DNA of 64,000 nt from Bacillus alkalicellulosilyticus (GCF_002019795.1 NZ_KV917381.1:1485210-1549209), one strand, 5' to 3'; numbered from the stretch's first letter, positions 8,964 through 18,662 are shown. Translations and numbers: made by a program. Notes: a model not told the origin generated them from the letters alone.

Positions 8964-9668
8964 ATGGAGCAGCAAACATTAAAAATTACAAATGTATTAG
9001 CCGACCCGACGAGGTTTTCGATATACCAATATATAACCAAAGTTTATCGAGAGGTTACCGTACAGGAAATAGCTGATACGTTTGGTATTCACGCAAATGT
9101 AGCTCGTCTACATCTTTCTAAATTAGAAGATGTAAAAATGCTAATATCTGAAACACAAAAAACGGGTAAAGGTGGCCGCCCGAGTCGAGTATATAAACTG
9201 TCAGATGAAGTGGTTTCATTACAATTCCCTTATCGAGATTATCAACGTTTAGCTGAGCTATGTTTGGAAACCTTAGTTGAATTTGGTGATCAGGGTTTGC
9301 AAGTTCTAAGGAAAATTGGCCTAAAGTACGGGAGTGAATCAGCAGAGCGTTTTGTTGTGCATACTGGGGCAAGATTAGTTGACCTTACCACCGAGGATAA
9401 GCTCTCTTATATTGAAAAAATTGCCTATAATCAAGGGTTAAACCCTGATTTAACGTATAATGAAAAAGAGAAGAAAGCTACTTTTTCAATAAAAAATTGT
9501 ACATTTAAAGAGTTAATTGATGATCATGCAAATGCACTTTGTCCGATGCATCACTCTTTAATCCAAGGAATATTTGAATATTTCTTTGGAAATGTTAAAG
9601 TAGAAGAAGTTATTTCGATGAAAGAACATGAATGTAGCATTTGTCAATACCGAACTGTTCTTTCTTAG
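8964..9668 (+). CDS. HTH regulator with C-terminal cysteine cluster (SufR-like architecture)
   Basis: 234-aa winged-helix regulator. Residues about 5-75 form an ArsR/DeoR-type HTH ('LADPTRFSIYQYI', then 'TVQEIADTFGIHANVARLHLSKLEDVKML' read as the helix-turn-helix, then a 'GKGGRPSRVYKL' wing). The C-terminal half has cysteines as C-x13-C ('KNC...ALCPMHH') and C-x2-C ('HECSICQY') plus nearby His, an arrangement like iron-sulfur-binding regulators of the SufR type (known family feature; cofactor here is inference). Stands alone between two terminator/promoter regions, next to the DUF2626 gene. Its targets cannot be read from the sequence. Confidence 0.8.
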   Translation: MEQQTLKITNVLADPTRFSIYQYITKVYREVTVQEIADTFGIHANVARLHLSKLEDVKMLISETQKTGKGGRPSRVYKLSDEVVSLQFPYRDYQRLAELCLETLVEFGDQGLQVLRKIGLKYGSESAERFVVHTGARLVDLTTEDKLSYIEKIAYNQGLNPDLTYNEKEKKATFSIKNCTFKELIDDHANALCPMHHSLIQGIFEYFFGNVKVEEVISMKEHECSICQYRTVLS

Positions 9669-9700
9669 GAAAAGTCATAACATTGTCAAACATTAAACAG

Positions 9701-9730
9701 TTTACATTTATATCGGCTCTCATTTATAAT
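9701..9730 (+). promoter_or_regulatory. Probable SigA promoter of the DUF2626 gene
   Basis: TTTACA (9701-9706), 18-bp spacer, TATAAT (9725-9730), 68 bp before the start codon. Confidence 0.5.
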
Positions 9731-9798
9731 GTTAGATGAACTATTGTTTTGTTTTTTTGTTGTGTAAAAAATAACAGAGAGAAGGAGGGGACACAGTT

Positions 9799-10044
9799 AT
9801 GGATCGCATGTTTCGTGTCATGAGCTTCTGGACAGGTATCTTTGCCGTATTGTTTTTCGTTGGAGATATGTATAACATGGCTCTCTTATTCTTCGCTCAA
9901 ACTGGCGGATTATTGGCCTTAGGCTATTTAAACCTTTCTGAGCGCGTGTATTTGTATATTTTTGGTGCATATTTAACACTATTCTTTGTAGGGTTTACGT
10001 ACTACTCTACATTCCTTTTAGTTCCTGGATTCGGAAATCATTAA
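9799..10044 (+). CDS. yqgY: DUF2626 family membrane protein (YqgY-like)
   Basis: 81 aa with three hydrophobic segments starting 'MDRMFRVMSFWTGIFAVLF'. It matches the DUF2626 family found next to yqgX/comG genes in Bacillaceae. RBS GGAGGGG is 9 nt upstream. Function unknown. It has its own promoter and terminator, so it is expressed as a single gene. Confidence 0.85.
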   Translation: MDRMFRVMSFWTGIFAVLFFVGDMYNMALLFFAQTGGLLALGYLNLSERVYLYIFGAYLTLFFVGFTYYSTFLLVPGFGNH

Positions 10045-10062
10045 AAGTGTTTACATATACAC

Positions 10063-10102
10063 AAAAAAAACTGGGTGTACATTTGGTGCATTCGGTTTTT
10101 TT
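10063..10102 (+). terminator. Probable terminator after the DUF2626 gene
   Basis: AAAAAAACTG and CGGTTTTTTT arms around an inner TG-rich stem; moderately strong, with A and T tracts on both sides. Confidence 0.55.
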
Positions 10103-10153
10103 GCATGGGTAATAGGGTAAGCTACTAATAATATGATAAAAGGGGTGGTTATT

Positions 10154-10417
10154 TTGTCTTATTTAAACGGACATATTATTTCAGGACAGTTTAATGATGA
10201 ACTGAATGTCTTTTCAGTACAAAAAGTAAAAAACTTTTTATCAGAGTCCAGTTTAAACGAGAAGCAAGTCCAAGACCTATACCATTATTTGAAGAGGAAT
10301 GAAGGTACTGGTCAAGTAATCACTCTCCAAGATCAACTATTAGTATCATTAAATGAGCAAGAAGTTGCTGGGTTAATAGATGATTTACAACATATACAAT
10401 CCAATTATCAATATTAA
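10154..10417 (+). CDS. Small hypothetical protein
   Basis: 87 aa, soluble and helical, no recognised domain, no signal. TTG 10154 is chosen because AAGGGGTGG lies 5-6 nt upstream; the in-frame ATG at 10133 has no RBS. It ends 24 nt before endonuclease IV and probably shares its transcript. Codon use looks like its neighbours, so it is likely real. Confidence 0.6.
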   Translation: MSYLNGHIISGQFNDELNVFSVQKVKNFLSESSLNEKQVQDLYHYLKRNEGTGQVITLQDQLLVSLNEQEVAGLIDDLQHIQSNYQY

Positions 10418-10441
10418 TCATATAACGTAGGTGTCGATAAA

Positions 10442-11272
10442 ATGTATGTCGGAAGCCATGTAAGCATTTCTAGAGGATATGAAGAGGCAGCGAAACACGC
10501 TGTCTCTCTTGGTGCGTCCGCTTTTCAATATTTCCCGAAAAATCCTAGAAGCCTTGTTGTTAAAAAATTTAATAAAAGTGATGCTTTGCGTTGTGCAGAG
10601 TTTTGCTTGGAACACAAGGTGAAGTCCATTGCTCACACACCGTATCCGACTAAATTAATTCCAGAAAATGAGGACATTCAATCGCAGGTCATTGAGTCGC
10701 TAAAAAATGATTTAGAAATTGCTGAAGCCTGTGGTTCCATTGGTGTGGTGGTTCACTTTGGTTCAACCGCTACGCTAGATGCGATTGAAGCTTATACGAT
10801 AATGATTAATAACATAAATCGTGTACTAGAACATTGGGATGGCGATGCCATGCTACTCATTGAAAATAATGCTGGAGCGGGTTCTGAGATGGGAATAACA
10901 TTAGAGGAAATGGTTCAGATCAGGAATTTGACGGAGTTTCCTGAGAAAATAGGTTTTTGTTTTGATACGTGCCATGCTTTTGCTAGTGGATTATGGAGTG
11001 AAACGAATTGGGAGACATTTGTTGAAAAAGCAGATGAACTTGGGTATTTCGAGCATCTAAAAGCGATTCACATAAATGATTCTAAATATCCTTATGGGCA
11101 AAGAAAAGACAGGCATGCTAATATCCTTAAAGGGCATATGTTAAAGTCGCAATGGGAGCAGTTGTTGTCTCATGACATTGTCAAAGGCATTCCTTTAGTT
11201 TTAGAAACACCTAAGGATAACGGTGTGACTCATAAGGAAGAAATTCAACTCCTAAAAACATTTTTACAATAG
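10442..11272 (+). CDS. nfo: Deoxyribonuclease IV (AP endonuclease)
   Basis: Class II AP endonuclease that nicks DNA 5' to abasic sites in base-excision repair; TIM-barrel fold with three metal ions. Zinc ligands are visible in order: His in 'IAHTPYP', His in 'VVHFGS', Glu in 'LLIENNAG', Asp and His in 'FDTCHAF', His in 'AIHINDS', the 'KDRHANI' pair and Glu in 'LVLETPK'. At 276 aa it is slightly shorter than the classical enzyme and has the 'FQYFPKNPRSL' form of motif 1, as in a second Bacillaceae Nfo type. The RBS (TAGGTG) is weak. Confidence 0.9.
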   Translation: MYVGSHVSISRGYEEAAKHAVSLGASAFQYFPKNPRSLVVKKFNKSDALRCAEFCLEHKVKSIAHTPYPTKLIPENEDIQSQVIESLKNDLEIAEACGSIGVVVHFGSTATLDAIEAYTIMINNINRVLEHWDGDAMLLIENNAGAGSEMGITLEEMVQIRNLTEFPEKIGFCFDTCHAFASGLWSETNWETFVEKADELGYFEHLKAIHINDSKYPYGQRKDRHANILKGHMLKSQWEQLLSHDIVKGIPLVLETPKDNGVTHKEEIQLLKTFLQ

Positions 11273-11274
11273 AG

Positions 11275-11315
11275 GAGAGGATGAGACAAAAGAAATTACA
11301 CCGTCTCATCCTCTC
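11275..11315. terminator. Hairpin between convergent genes
   Basis: GAGAGGATGAGAC pairs perfectly over 13 bp with GTCTCATCCTCTC. It sits between the convergent endonuclease IV and ABC ATPase genes. There is no real T-tract on either side, so it may end transcription weakly in both directions or protect 3' ends. Confidence 0.55.
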
Positions 11316-11327
11316 ATTCAATTTCCG

Positions 11328-12344
11328 CTATTTAGGAAGATGGTGACCTGACTCAATTTCTTTAGAATAGTGACAGGAAGCCTGATGACCCTCGTTCATG
11401 TAGTCGTAATGCTGAAGAGATGGTATCTCTTGTTGACACTTATCAGTTGCATATGGACATCTTGTATGAAACCGACATCCAGATGGTGGATCGATCGGAG
11501 AGGGGACATCTCCTCTTAAGATAATTCGTTTTTTCTGATGATCAGGATCGGGTACGGGTATGGCAGATAACAACGCTTTTGTATAAGGATGTTGTGGATG
11601 TTCAAAAATAGACTGCTTATCACCAATTTCAACGATTTTCCCTAAGTACATTACAATAATTCGGTCTGAAATATGACGTACAACTCCTAGGTCATGGGAG
11701 ATGAACAAATAAGTTAAATTCATTTCTTTTTGAAATTTCTTTAACAAATTTAAAACTTGTGCTTGGATGGACACGTCTAAGGCGGAGACGGCTTCATCAC
11801 ATATGATTAATTTCGGTTGAACCGATAAAGCCCGAGCAATTCCGATTCGTTGTCGCTGTCCTCCAGAAAATTCATGAGGGAAGCGGTCAGCTTGATGAGG
11901 TTGGAGTCCTACGGTTTCTAATATCTGTGCAATCCGAGTGTTGCGTTCGGACTTTGGGACAACCTTTTGAACTTCTAATGCTTCATTAAGTAGTTGGCGC
12001 ACGGTTTGTCTAGGATTTAAAGATGCATATGGGTCTTGAAATATGATTTGTATGTCTTTTCGAAGTTTTCGCATGTTTGCTTTGTTTAATGTGCAGACAT
12101 TGACGCCATTAAACTCGACTGTACCTGAAGTTGGTTCTTCCAATCGTATAATCGCACGCCCTGTAGTCGATTTGCCACAACCGGATTCACCTACAATCGA
12201 AACGGTTTCTCCTTCATGGATTGTAAAAGAAACGTCATCTACGGCTTTTACATGATTTACTGCCCGACCAAAGATGCCACCTTTAATTGGAAAGTATTGT
12301 GTTAGATTGGTTACTTTCAACAATTCAGTTCTACCACTGTTCAT
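11328..12344 (-). CDS. Peptide-type ABC importer ATPase (DppF/OppF-like)
   Basis: Second ATPase of a dipeptide/oligopeptide-class importer. Walker A 'GESGCGKST' (about residue 53), signature '[10 protein letters not shown]', Walker B '[12 protein letters not shown]' and the C-terminal OppF-type region with a Cys cluster ('[15 protein letters not shown]') that occurs in this subfamily. It overlaps the upstream dppD-like gene by 4 nt and is the last gene of a minus-strand operon. The exact substrate (peptide, glutathione, nickel or opine) cannot be read from the ATPase. Confidence 0.92.
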   Translation of the reverse strand: MNSGRTELLKVTNLTQYFPIKGGIFGRAVNHVKAVDDVSFTIHEGETVSIVGESGCGKSTTGRAIIRLEEPTSGTVEFNGVNVCTLNKANMRKLRKDIQIIFQDPYASLNPRQTVRQLLNEALEVQKVVPKSERNTRIAQILETVGLQPHQADRFPHEFSGGQRQRIGIARALSVQPKLIICDEAVSALDVSIQAQVLNLLKKFQKEMNLTYLFISHDLGVVRHISDRIIVMYLGKIVEIGDKQSIFEHPQHPYTKALLSAIPVPDPDHQKKRIILRGDVPSPIDPPSGCRFHTRCPYATDKCQQEIPSLQHYDYMNEGHQASCHYSKEIESGHHLPK

Positions 12345-13357
12345 CGTTTAACCTCCTGATCCCCGTCCCATTCTTCGGTATAAATCCAGCAACGAATTTG
12401 GTGTTGATTATCAAAATTCTGAAGTGTTGGGAGCTTATTATGACATAACTCCGTTGCATGTGGGCAACGGGGTGCAAAACGGCAGCCTTCAGGTAAGTGA
12501 TCAGGACTTGGAACTGTTCCTTTAATCGGTATTAATTCTTCTTGGTCTCTATCACTTCGTGGTAAAGAGTTCAATAGTCCAATTGTATAAGGATGCTTGG
12601 GGTTTTGAAAAAGAGTTCGGACATCTGAAAATTCAACGACTTTGCCGCAATACATAACAGCGACATAATCACAGGTTTCCGCGACAACGCCAAGATCATG
12701 GGTAATCATGATGACTGACATTCCAAGTTTAGATTGTAATTCTTTAATGAGTTCAAGGATTTGGGCTTGAATGGTCACATCAAGAGCAGTAGTCGGTTCG
12801 TCAGCTATTAGTAAATCTGGCCTACAGGCTAAAGCCATTGCAATCATAACACGTTGACGCATTCCACCAGAAAGTTCAAATGGGTATTGGTTTAATCGCT
12901 TTTCTGGAGAAGGAATGCCAACGAGTTTCAACATCTCCAGTGCTTTTTGAGTGCTTTCGTTTTTTCCAAGACCTTGATGAATTTTGTATGCCTCACGAAT
13001 TTGCTGGCCAACTGTAAAGGTAGGATTCAAGGAAGTCATCGGTTCTTGAAAAATCATTGAAATTTGATTTCCACGGATGGTGCGCATTTGTTTTTCATTC
13101 AAATCTAGTAGATTCTTTCCTTTAAAAAAGAGTTCTCCATCTTTTATACGACCCGGCTTATCTATTAATTTTAAAATCGATAGGGCTGTTATACTTTTCC
13201 CAGAACCGGATTCACCAACAATACCTAGTGTTTTTCCTCGAGGGACATCAAATGTGACACCATCGACGGCTTTCACTTCTTGACCACCATCTAAGGAAAA
13301 TGACGTTCTCAATTCTTTTACACTGAGAATGTTATTTGCTTGATTCATGTCCAACAC
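12341..13357 (-). CDS. Peptide-type ABC importer ATPase (DppD/OppD-like)
   Basis: First ATPase of the importer. Walker A 'GESGSGKS', signature 'LSGGMRQRV', Walker B '[12 protein letters not shown]', H-loop 'MITHDLG', and the OppD-type C-terminal Cys motif '[15 protein letters not shown]'. It lies 13 nt after the permease gene and overlaps the DppF-like gene by 4 nt, so the two ATPases are probably made in equal amounts as a heterodimer. ATG 13357 is preceded by a GGAGGTGAGG site; ATG 13348 ('MNQANN') is possible. Confidence 0.92.
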   Translation of the reverse strand: MLDMNQANNILSVKELRTSFSLDGGQEVKAVDGVTFDVPRGKTLGIVGESGSGKSITALSILKLIDKPGRIKDGELFFKGKNLLDLNEKQMRTIRGNQISMIFQEPMTSLNPTFTVGQQIREAYKIHQGLGKNESTQKALEMLKLVGIPSPEKRLNQYPFELSGGMRQRVMIAMALACRPDLLIADEPTTALDVTIQAQILELIKELQSKLGMSVIMITHDLGVVAETCDYVAVMYCGKVVEFSDVRTLFQNPKHPYTIGLLNSLPRSDRDQEELIPIKGTVPSPDHLPEGCRFAPRCPHATELCHNKLPTLQNFDNQHQIRCWIYTEEWDGDQEVKR

Positions 13358-13370
13358 CTCACCTCCATCG

Positions 13371-14294
13371 TTACTCGCTTAAGTCAATCCGTTTATTTAA
13401 AAACCTATACGTGATATCAACACATAAATTAACGAAGACAAACACCATTGAAATGATGATGATGCTTGCTTGAACCGCTGGAAAGTCGCGGACCATGATA
13501 GATTCAATGACATACCTTCCCATTCCGTTAATGGCAAAAACCGCTTCTGTTAACACGGTACCGCTTAACAGACTACCAAACTGAATGCCTGTTACAGTGA
13601 CAACGGGGATAAGTGCATTTTTCAAAGCATGGCGATAAATAATCACTCGTTCACGGACACCCTTGGCACGGGCAGTCCGAATATAGTCTTGCGAAAGAAC
13701 TTCAAGCATACTTGAACGAGTCATGCGAGCGATAATAGCAGCGCCGGCGGTTCCGAGCGTAATGACGGGAAGCACCCCTTGGGCTGGAGAGCCCCATCCA
13801 GTCGGTGGAAACCAACCAAGGTTAATTGAAAACCATTGCATCAGCATTAATCCCAGCCAAAAGTTAGGCATTGATAGACCAAATAAAGCGACAATCATTA
13901 TCGTAACGTCTGTCCACGTATATTTTCGAACAGCTGAGACGACTCCTGCAATTAGGCCGATAAATATACTAAGCAGTGTACTATAAACAGCAAGCTCGAG
14001 TGTTATCCAAAAGCGAGGCTTTATCTCTTCGATAACGGGAGTATTGTGACGCATTGAAACACCAAAATCTAGCTGGACAATCCTTTTCACAAAATTACCG
14101 TACTGAACAGGCAATGGATCATTTAACCCTAACCTTTGTTCAATTCGTTCGACCACTTCAGGTGGGGCCGTTTCCCCTGCCATGATTTGTGCTGGATTAC
14201 CTGGAGTAAGGTGCATTAATAGAAAGACGAAAAGGGTAACCCCGAACAAGACGGGAATTAATTGCAAAAGACGACGAATGATATACGTAATCAC
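13371..14294 (-). CDS. Peptide-type ABC importer permease (DppB-like)
   Basis: 307-aa inner-membrane permease with about six transmembrane segments and the BPD_transp_1 'EAA-like' loop ('[28 protein letters not shown]'; short form given). The N-terminal '[28 protein letters not shown]' start is diagnostic of DppB/OppB proteins. It sits between the DppC-like and DppD-like genes with 13-18 nt gaps. Confidence 0.93.
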   Translation of the reverse strand: MITYIIRRLLQLIPVLFGVTLFVFLLMHLTPGNPAQIMAGETAPPEVVERIEQRLGLNDPLPVQYGNFVKRIVQLDFGVSMRHNTPVIEEIKPRFWITLELAVYSTLLSIFIGLIAGVVSAVRKYTWTDVTIMIVALFGLSMPNFWLGLMLMQWFSINLGWFPPTGWGSPAQGVLPVITLGTAGAAIIARMTRSSMLEVLSQDYIRTARAKGVRERVIIYRHALKNALIPVVTVTGIQFGSLLSGTVLTEAVFAINGMGRYVIESIMVRDFPAVQASIIIISMVFVFVNLCVDITYRFLNKRIDLSE

Positions 14295-14312
14295 GTAATA
14301 AGCACCTCACTT

Positions 14313-15227
14313 CTAATTTTTCATTTTAGGATCTAATGCATCACGTAGCCCATCTCCAAAAATATTAAATGCCAACACAACAATTAAAATGGCTAGTCCA
14401 GGGAAAAAGGCGATATGACCAGCATCTCTTAGGAAGTTACGACCATCGTTTAACATCGCTCCCCATTCTGGTGTAGGAGGTTGTGCTCCTAATCCTACAA
14501 AAGATAAACCGGCGGCTGTTAAGATAGCAGTCGCGATATACAATGTTGCATTGACAATAATAGGAGAAAGAACGTTAGGTAAAATATGAAGAAAAATAAT
14601 CCTAAAATCTGAAGCGCCAAGTGCACGTATCGCATCAATATACTCTAGTTTTTTTGTGGCAAGCGTTGACCCACGTACAATTCTGGCAAACCAAGGGACT
14701 GCATAAACCGCAACAGCAATCGTAACATTTACCAAACTTCCTCCGAGAATCGTTACAATGGCTAACGCTAAGAGGATACCTGGAAAAGCTAACAGAACAT
14801 CGACAAAACGCATGATAACGGTATCAATTTTTCCACCATAATATCCAGAGATGATTCCAAGCGGTACCCCAACGACCGCTCCCATGATTACAGAACAAAA
14901 CCCAATTCCTAGCGTCAAAATCATCCCGTGAGCCAACCTCGAGAAGATATCTCTTCCCATATGATCCGTACCAAACCAATACTCTGAGGATGGGCCTTGA
15001 AATCGGTCCACTAAATTAATGGTGTTTGGGTTATGAGGAGTAATCGTCAATCCAAACGAATGTAAGACGGGGACTATTATCGCTAGTAGAACAAGAAGTA
15101 CAAGAACATAAAAACTTACTAGAGCTGCTTTATTTTTCTTGAAACGATGGATAAAGTCTTTCAAACTTTTTACTTTTGGATTCTCTGTCTTTTTGGGAAT
15201 AACAGGTTGGATAGCTGTTTTTGACAT
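14313..15227 (-). CDS. Peptide-type ABC importer permease (DppC-like)
   Basis: 304 aa; N-terminal cytoplasmic tail, one transmembrane helix, the extracytoplasmic OppC_N loop ending 'WFGTDHMGRDIFSRL' (diagnostic), then five more helices with the coupling loop 'YIDAIRALGASDFRII'. First gene of the operon (C-B-D-F order), transcribed away from the binding-protein gene; AAAGGGGG before the ATG is a strong RBS. Confidence 0.93.
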   Translation of the reverse strand: MSKTAIQPVIPKKTENPKVKSLKDFIHRFKKNKAALVSFYVLVLLVLLAIIVPVLHSFGLTITPHNPNTINLVDRFQGPSSEYWFGTDHMGRDIFSRLAHGMILTLGIGFCSVIMGAVVGVPLGIISGYYGGKIDTVIMRFVDVLLAFPGILLALAIVTILGGSLVNVTIAVAVYAVPWFARIVRGSTLATKKLEYIDAIRALGASDFRIIFLHILPNVLSPIIVNATLYIATAILTAAGLSFVGLGAQPPTPEWGAMLNDGRNFLRDAGHIAFFPGLAILIVVLAFNIFGDGLRDALDPKMKN

Positions 15228-15242
15228 AGTAGACCCCCTTTA

Positions 15243-15281
15243 TATACGGTTAAAGTTTTATTGGAATATCAAAACCGTATA
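15243..15281. promoter_or_regulatory. Inverted repeat before the permease operon
   Basis: TATACGGTT (15243-15251) and AACCGTATA (15273-15281) are perfect 9-bp arms 21 nt apart, just upstream of the DppC-like RBS. It could be an operator or a leader hairpin. Confidence 0.35.
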
Positions 15282-15517
15282 GTTGATTGAAATGATTGAT
15301 AGTTTTATATATTCGTACTTTTCTTTAAATATGATAGTTATTATCTATTTTATAGGGGTTAAAACGAAATATGCGCCTTTCAATAAATAGTAAAAAAATG
15401 GTTGTTAACCTTGTTGGAGTAAAGGAAAACATACTTTTCAGGGTTGAATAGAGATGGATTAATATACCTAAGCTATTGGACTCTAGATTTAAGGGAAAAG
15501 AAGATTTCTGGACTTTT

Positions 15518-15547
15518 TGTAACTTGAATATATTTTGGTGGTATAAT
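15518..15547 (+). promoter_or_regulatory. Possible promoter of the binding-protein gene
   Basis: TTGTAA (15518-15523), 18-bp spacer, perfect TATAAT (15542-15547). The -35 is imperfect. The rest of the 400-bp divergent intergenic region is AT-rich and holds no gene I can support. Confidence 0.4.
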
Positions 15548-15598
15548 CCATTTTTTCTAGTAATATAATTTTTCAGAAAAGACAAACTTAACAAAAAA

Positions 15599-15621
15599 TT
15601 TGTAATTACTATGATTACAAA
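15599..15621 (+). promoter_or_regulatory. Dyad TTTGTAAT-N7-ATTACAAA before the binding-protein RBS
   Basis: Perfect 8-bp arms around TACTATG, ending 4 nt before the GGGGGG RBS. The AT-rich arms and position downstream of the promoter fit a repressor site in the leader; no known consensus was recognised. Confidence 0.4.
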
Positions 15622-15635
15622 AACAGGGGGGATTT

Positions 15636-17363
15636 ATGTTGAAATCAAAAAAGTTTCATTGGTTGTTTGTTTTTATGCTAGGAATAGCTCTAGTACTTGT
15701 CGCGTGTTCGGATGATAGTGCAGTCACTGATGACACAGAGGCTCCAACAGAAAACGAGACGAATGAAGATGCTGAAGATGACGCTGTAGCAGGGGGAAGT
15801 GGAGGAGACCAAGGAATTATCATCGCTGTATCTGCTGACTTAGTATCACTTGACCCGCATGGAAATAACGACGTCCCATCTACGAATGTTCGTTCAAATA
15901 TTTTTGAAACACTAGTAAACCAAAATGAAAACATGGAGATAGTTGAAGGACTTGCAACGGCATGGGAGCCTGTGGATGAGACAACTTGGAAATTCACCTT
16001 GCGTGAAGGAGTCACCTTCCATGATGGTTCAGCATTTAATGCTGATGTGGTAAAAGCAAACCTTGACCGTGTCCTTGACCCGGCAAGAGCATCAGAGCGT
16101 GCTTTCTTATTTAATATGATTACAGATGTTGAAGTAGTAAGTGACTATGAAGTTCATATCACGACTGAATATCCATTTGCTCCGTTACTTGCCCATTTAG
16201 CTCATGATGGCGGTGGCATGCTAAGTAAAGAAGTCATTGATACTGATTATGCTCAAGCACTTGAAGCAGCTGGTGTGGATATGAGTGTTGATGAGTATTA
16301 TGAGTTACGAGCAGCAGGGGGAGAAGAATTTGAGAAAGTAGTATCTGATATTGGTGAATATGTGGGGCAGTTCGCTGCACAAAACCCTGCAGGTACAGGC
16401 TATTTCCAGCTTGAAGAAAGAACAGGCGGTGAAAAAACAGTACTTTCTCGTTATGATGGGTATTGGGGAGAACCTGCGGCCTCTGAGAAGGTTACTTTCA
16501 AAGTCGTTCCTGAGCCAAGCGCTCGCGTAGCAGAACTGGAAACAGGATATTCTCATATTGCAGAACCGATTCAGCCTAGCGATAAAGAATATGTAAATGA
16601 CCATCCGGATACGTATATGGATATTCAAGAATCTGTAAGTTTATCTTATATTTCATTTAATGTAAATAAAGAACCGTTTAATGACCCTCGCGTTCGTCAA
16701 GCGATATCATTAGCGATAAATCAAGAAGATATTATTAACGGGATTTATCAAGGAAACGGAATACCGGCAGTTGGTCCACTGGCTCCTGATGTATTTGGAT
16801 ATGACCCGGATGTTTCTGGATTATTGTATGACCCTGAACAAGCCCGTGAGCTTCTAGAAGAGGCAGGATATGGAGATGGATTTTCTACAACCATTTGGAC
16901 AAATGATAATGAACAACGTGTAGAAACAGCGTTATATGTCCAAAGTGTATTAGCAGAATTTAATATCGATGTTTTAATTGAAGAGTTAGAATGGGGAGCA
17001 TACCTAGAACGAACAGCAAATGGTGAACATGACATGTTTATTCTTGGCTGGTCTACAGTAACAGCCGATGCTGATTACGGAATGTATGCATTGTTACACT
17101 CTTCAATGGAAGGCTCACCTGGAAACCGTTCGTTCATAGCAGATGATAAGCTTGATGAACTATTAGATGCAGGACGTCGTGAAACGGACCCAGATAAGCG
17201 CTTAGAGATCTATCGTGAAGCTCAAGAATTATTAGTAGATTTGGCACCAATGATTTATGTACATCATCAAAATTATTTGACGGGTGTTCGTAATGAAGTG
17301 GAAGGCTTCTGGGTAGATGCCTTAGGTATTTATCAATTAAAAGATGTAAAGATAACTGAATAA
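15636..17363 (+). CDS. Peptide-type ABC importer substrate-binding lipoprotein
   Basis: Extracytoplasmic receptor for the divergent permease operon. The N-terminal signal ends in the lipobox 'LVACS', so the mature protein is lipid-anchored. A very acidic 35-residue linker (rich in D, E, T, N) follows, typical of alkaliphile exported proteins. Then an SBP_bac_5 domain: 'SLDPHGNND', 'WKFTLREGVTFHDGS' and 'DPRVRQAISLAINQEDI' are family landmarks. At 575 aa it is full length. Its closest style is dipeptide/glutathione-binding proteins, but ligand specificity is not readable. ATG 15636 follows a G-rich RBS. Confidence 0.92.
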   Translation: MLKSKKFHWLFVFMLGIALVLVACSDDSAVTDDTEAPTENETNEDAEDDAVAGGSGGDQGIIIAVSADLVSLDPHGNNDVPSTNVRSNIFETLVNQNENMEIVEGLATAWEPVDETTWKFTLREGVTFHDGSAFNADVVKANLDRVLDPARASERAFLFNMITDVEVVSDYEVHITTEYPFAPLLAHLAHDGGGMLSKEVIDTDYAQALEAAGVDMSVDEYYELRAAGGEEFEKVVSDIGEYVGQFAAQNPAGTGYFQLEERTGGEKTVLSRYDGYWGEPAASEKVTFKVVPEPSARVAELETGYSHIAEPIQPSDKEYVNDHPDTYMDIQESVSLSYISFNVNKEPFNDPRVRQAISLAINQEDIINGIYQGNGIPAVGPLAPDVFGYDPDVSGLLYDPEQARELLEEAGYGDGFSTTIWTNDNEQRVETALYVQSVLAEFNIDVLIEELEWGAYLERTANGEHDMFILGWSTVTADADYGMYALLHSSMEGSPGNRSFIADDKLDELLDAGRRETDPDKRLEIYREAQELLVDLAPMIYVHHQNYLTGVRNEVEGFWVDALGIYQLKDVKITE

Positions 17364-17376
17364 ATGAGCCGTGGAG

Positions 17377-17413
17377 AGCCTTTGAACTTACTTATAAGTT
17401 CGAAGGCTTTTTG
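17377..17413 (+). terminator. Terminator of the binding-protein gene
   Basis: AGCCTT-T-GAACTT pairs with AAGTTC-G-AAGGCT around a short loop, then TTTTTG. Confidence 0.85.
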
Positions 17414-17505
17414 TTTGTGATTCAATTAGTAAAATCGTCTTTGCTGATTTTACTATGAAACTTTTTGGGAGGGGGTGGCGTTTTATACAAAAAGGGGGAA
17501 CACCT

Positions 17506-18243
17506 ATGGAGAGAGTTATTACTTTGATTATGATTTCTTTTTTGTTTTTGTTGATTGCTTGTAGTGAACAAGAATTGCTGAGCGATAATGGGGAAATTGC
17601 GAAAAATCATTTAATTGATTTGGGTTATGAGATTTTATCAATTGGGCAAATAAGTCAATACCAGTTTAATGGGTCAGTCCTTGATGAACAGATATGGGGC
17701 GTTCAAGCTGTTGAGCGTGAACACTTCCTTAACAAAAAAATCGATACCATTTCGTTTGAAGTTAAAAACCATCCGCTAGATGATATGTTTGGCACGGGAA
17801 AAACAATGGTGACGGTGTTTTTAGACGGGGAGAGCGTCATTGGAGGTTGGTCATTTCCTATAGCTGAAGAGGAATTGTTTGGTGCACCTTATTCTTTAGA
17901 TGGCAAAACAGCGGAAGAACTTCAAGATCCTGAAACTAAAGAAGAGATAAATATTTATGGAATGGAAAGCTTCACAAAGATAATGGATGATTCACTTATC
18001 GTACTACAAAATCCACTGGATATTAAATTGGTTAAAGATTCGATAAAAACTGCTGTAAAACAGCCAGGAATTTTTGATATGACTGACCCAGATTTTCTAA
18101 TTGACCTAGGTGTGGACTCATATTTCCTATGGCTAGATGATACCTCTGGAGTAATAATGAATACCAATGAAACTCATACGATTTTCATACTTTCTGAAGA
18201 GTATGCAATTCAAATTTTTGATATAGTGACTAGTCAGAATTAA
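17506..18243 (+). CDS. Uncharacterised lipoprotein
   Basis: 245 aa; signal peptide with the lipobox 'LLIACSEQ', so probably lipid-anchored outside. No family recognised. The body has a 'IGGWSFPIAEEELFGAPYSLDG' type segment suggesting a repeated beta-alpha stress-sensor style domain, but this is weak. ATG 17506 is chosen because AAAGGGGG lies 7 nt upstream; an in-frame start at 17455 would put a charged tail before the signal. It may be co-transcribed with the next small gene (48 nt gap). Confidence 0.75.
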   Translation: MERVITLIMISFLFLLIACSEQELLSDNGEIAKNHLIDLGYEILSIGQISQYQFNGSVLDEQIWGVQAVEREHFLNKKIDTISFEVKNHPLDDMFGTGKTMVTVFLDGESVIGGWSFPIAEEELFGAPYSLDGKTAEELQDPETKEEINIYGMESFTKIMDDSLIVLQNPLDIKLVKDSIKTAVKQPGIFDMTDPDFLIDLGVDSYFLWLDDTSGVIMNTNETHTIFILSEEYAIQIFDIVTSQN

Positions 18244-18291
18244 GTTTAAAAGACAGAAAAGGCGATACTGGGATTGAGGAGGGGTATAGGT

Positions 18292-18603
18292 ATGAAAAAA
18301 ACACTGGTTTTATATTTTCTTATTATCGTTCTTCTTTTCGGATGTATTCTTTTATTTCCAATCGGGAAATTATGGTTTACAAATACGAAAATAGTAGAAG
18401 TTCCTATTTTTAATGTTTATTATGTAAAACTTGATGCTGATGAAACAGAGTTTGATGTATTTCATAGTTACATACAGGAAAAAGGGTGGGAGGAAGTTTA
18501 TAGAGAAGGCAGTGGCCAACAATTTCATAGAGATGGTGAGCTTTTTACGATTGGTGGTACCGATCTTAAGACTATCTTCGTTGATGGTAGACCAAATTTT
18601 TAA
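18292..18603 (+). CDS. Small membrane-anchored protein
   Basis: 103 aa with an N-terminal hydrophobic segment (residues 4-25, containing a Cys in 'LLFGCILLFP' that may or may not act as a lipobox) and a small extracytoplasmic domain. ATG 18292 has GGAGGGG about 8 nt upstream. No family recognised; gene context with the preceding lipoprotein suggests a shared envelope role. Confidence 0.7.
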   Translation: MKKTLVLYFLIIVLLFGCILLFPIGKLWFTNTKIVEVPIFNVYYVKLDADETEFDVFHSYIQEKGWEEVYREGSGQQFHRDGELFTIGGTDLKTIFVDGRPNF

Positions 18604-18617
18604 GAGTAGTAAGATGT

Positions 18618-18647
18618 TACTCGGATGGGATATGACCTACCCGAGTA
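18618..18647. terminator. Hairpin between convergent genes
   Basis: TACTCGG and CCGAGTA arms with an inner GG/CC pairing; lies between the small membrane gene and the minus-strand methyltransferase. No strong T-tract. Confidence 0.4.
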
Positions 18648-18662
18648 TGGTAAATTCTTTCA

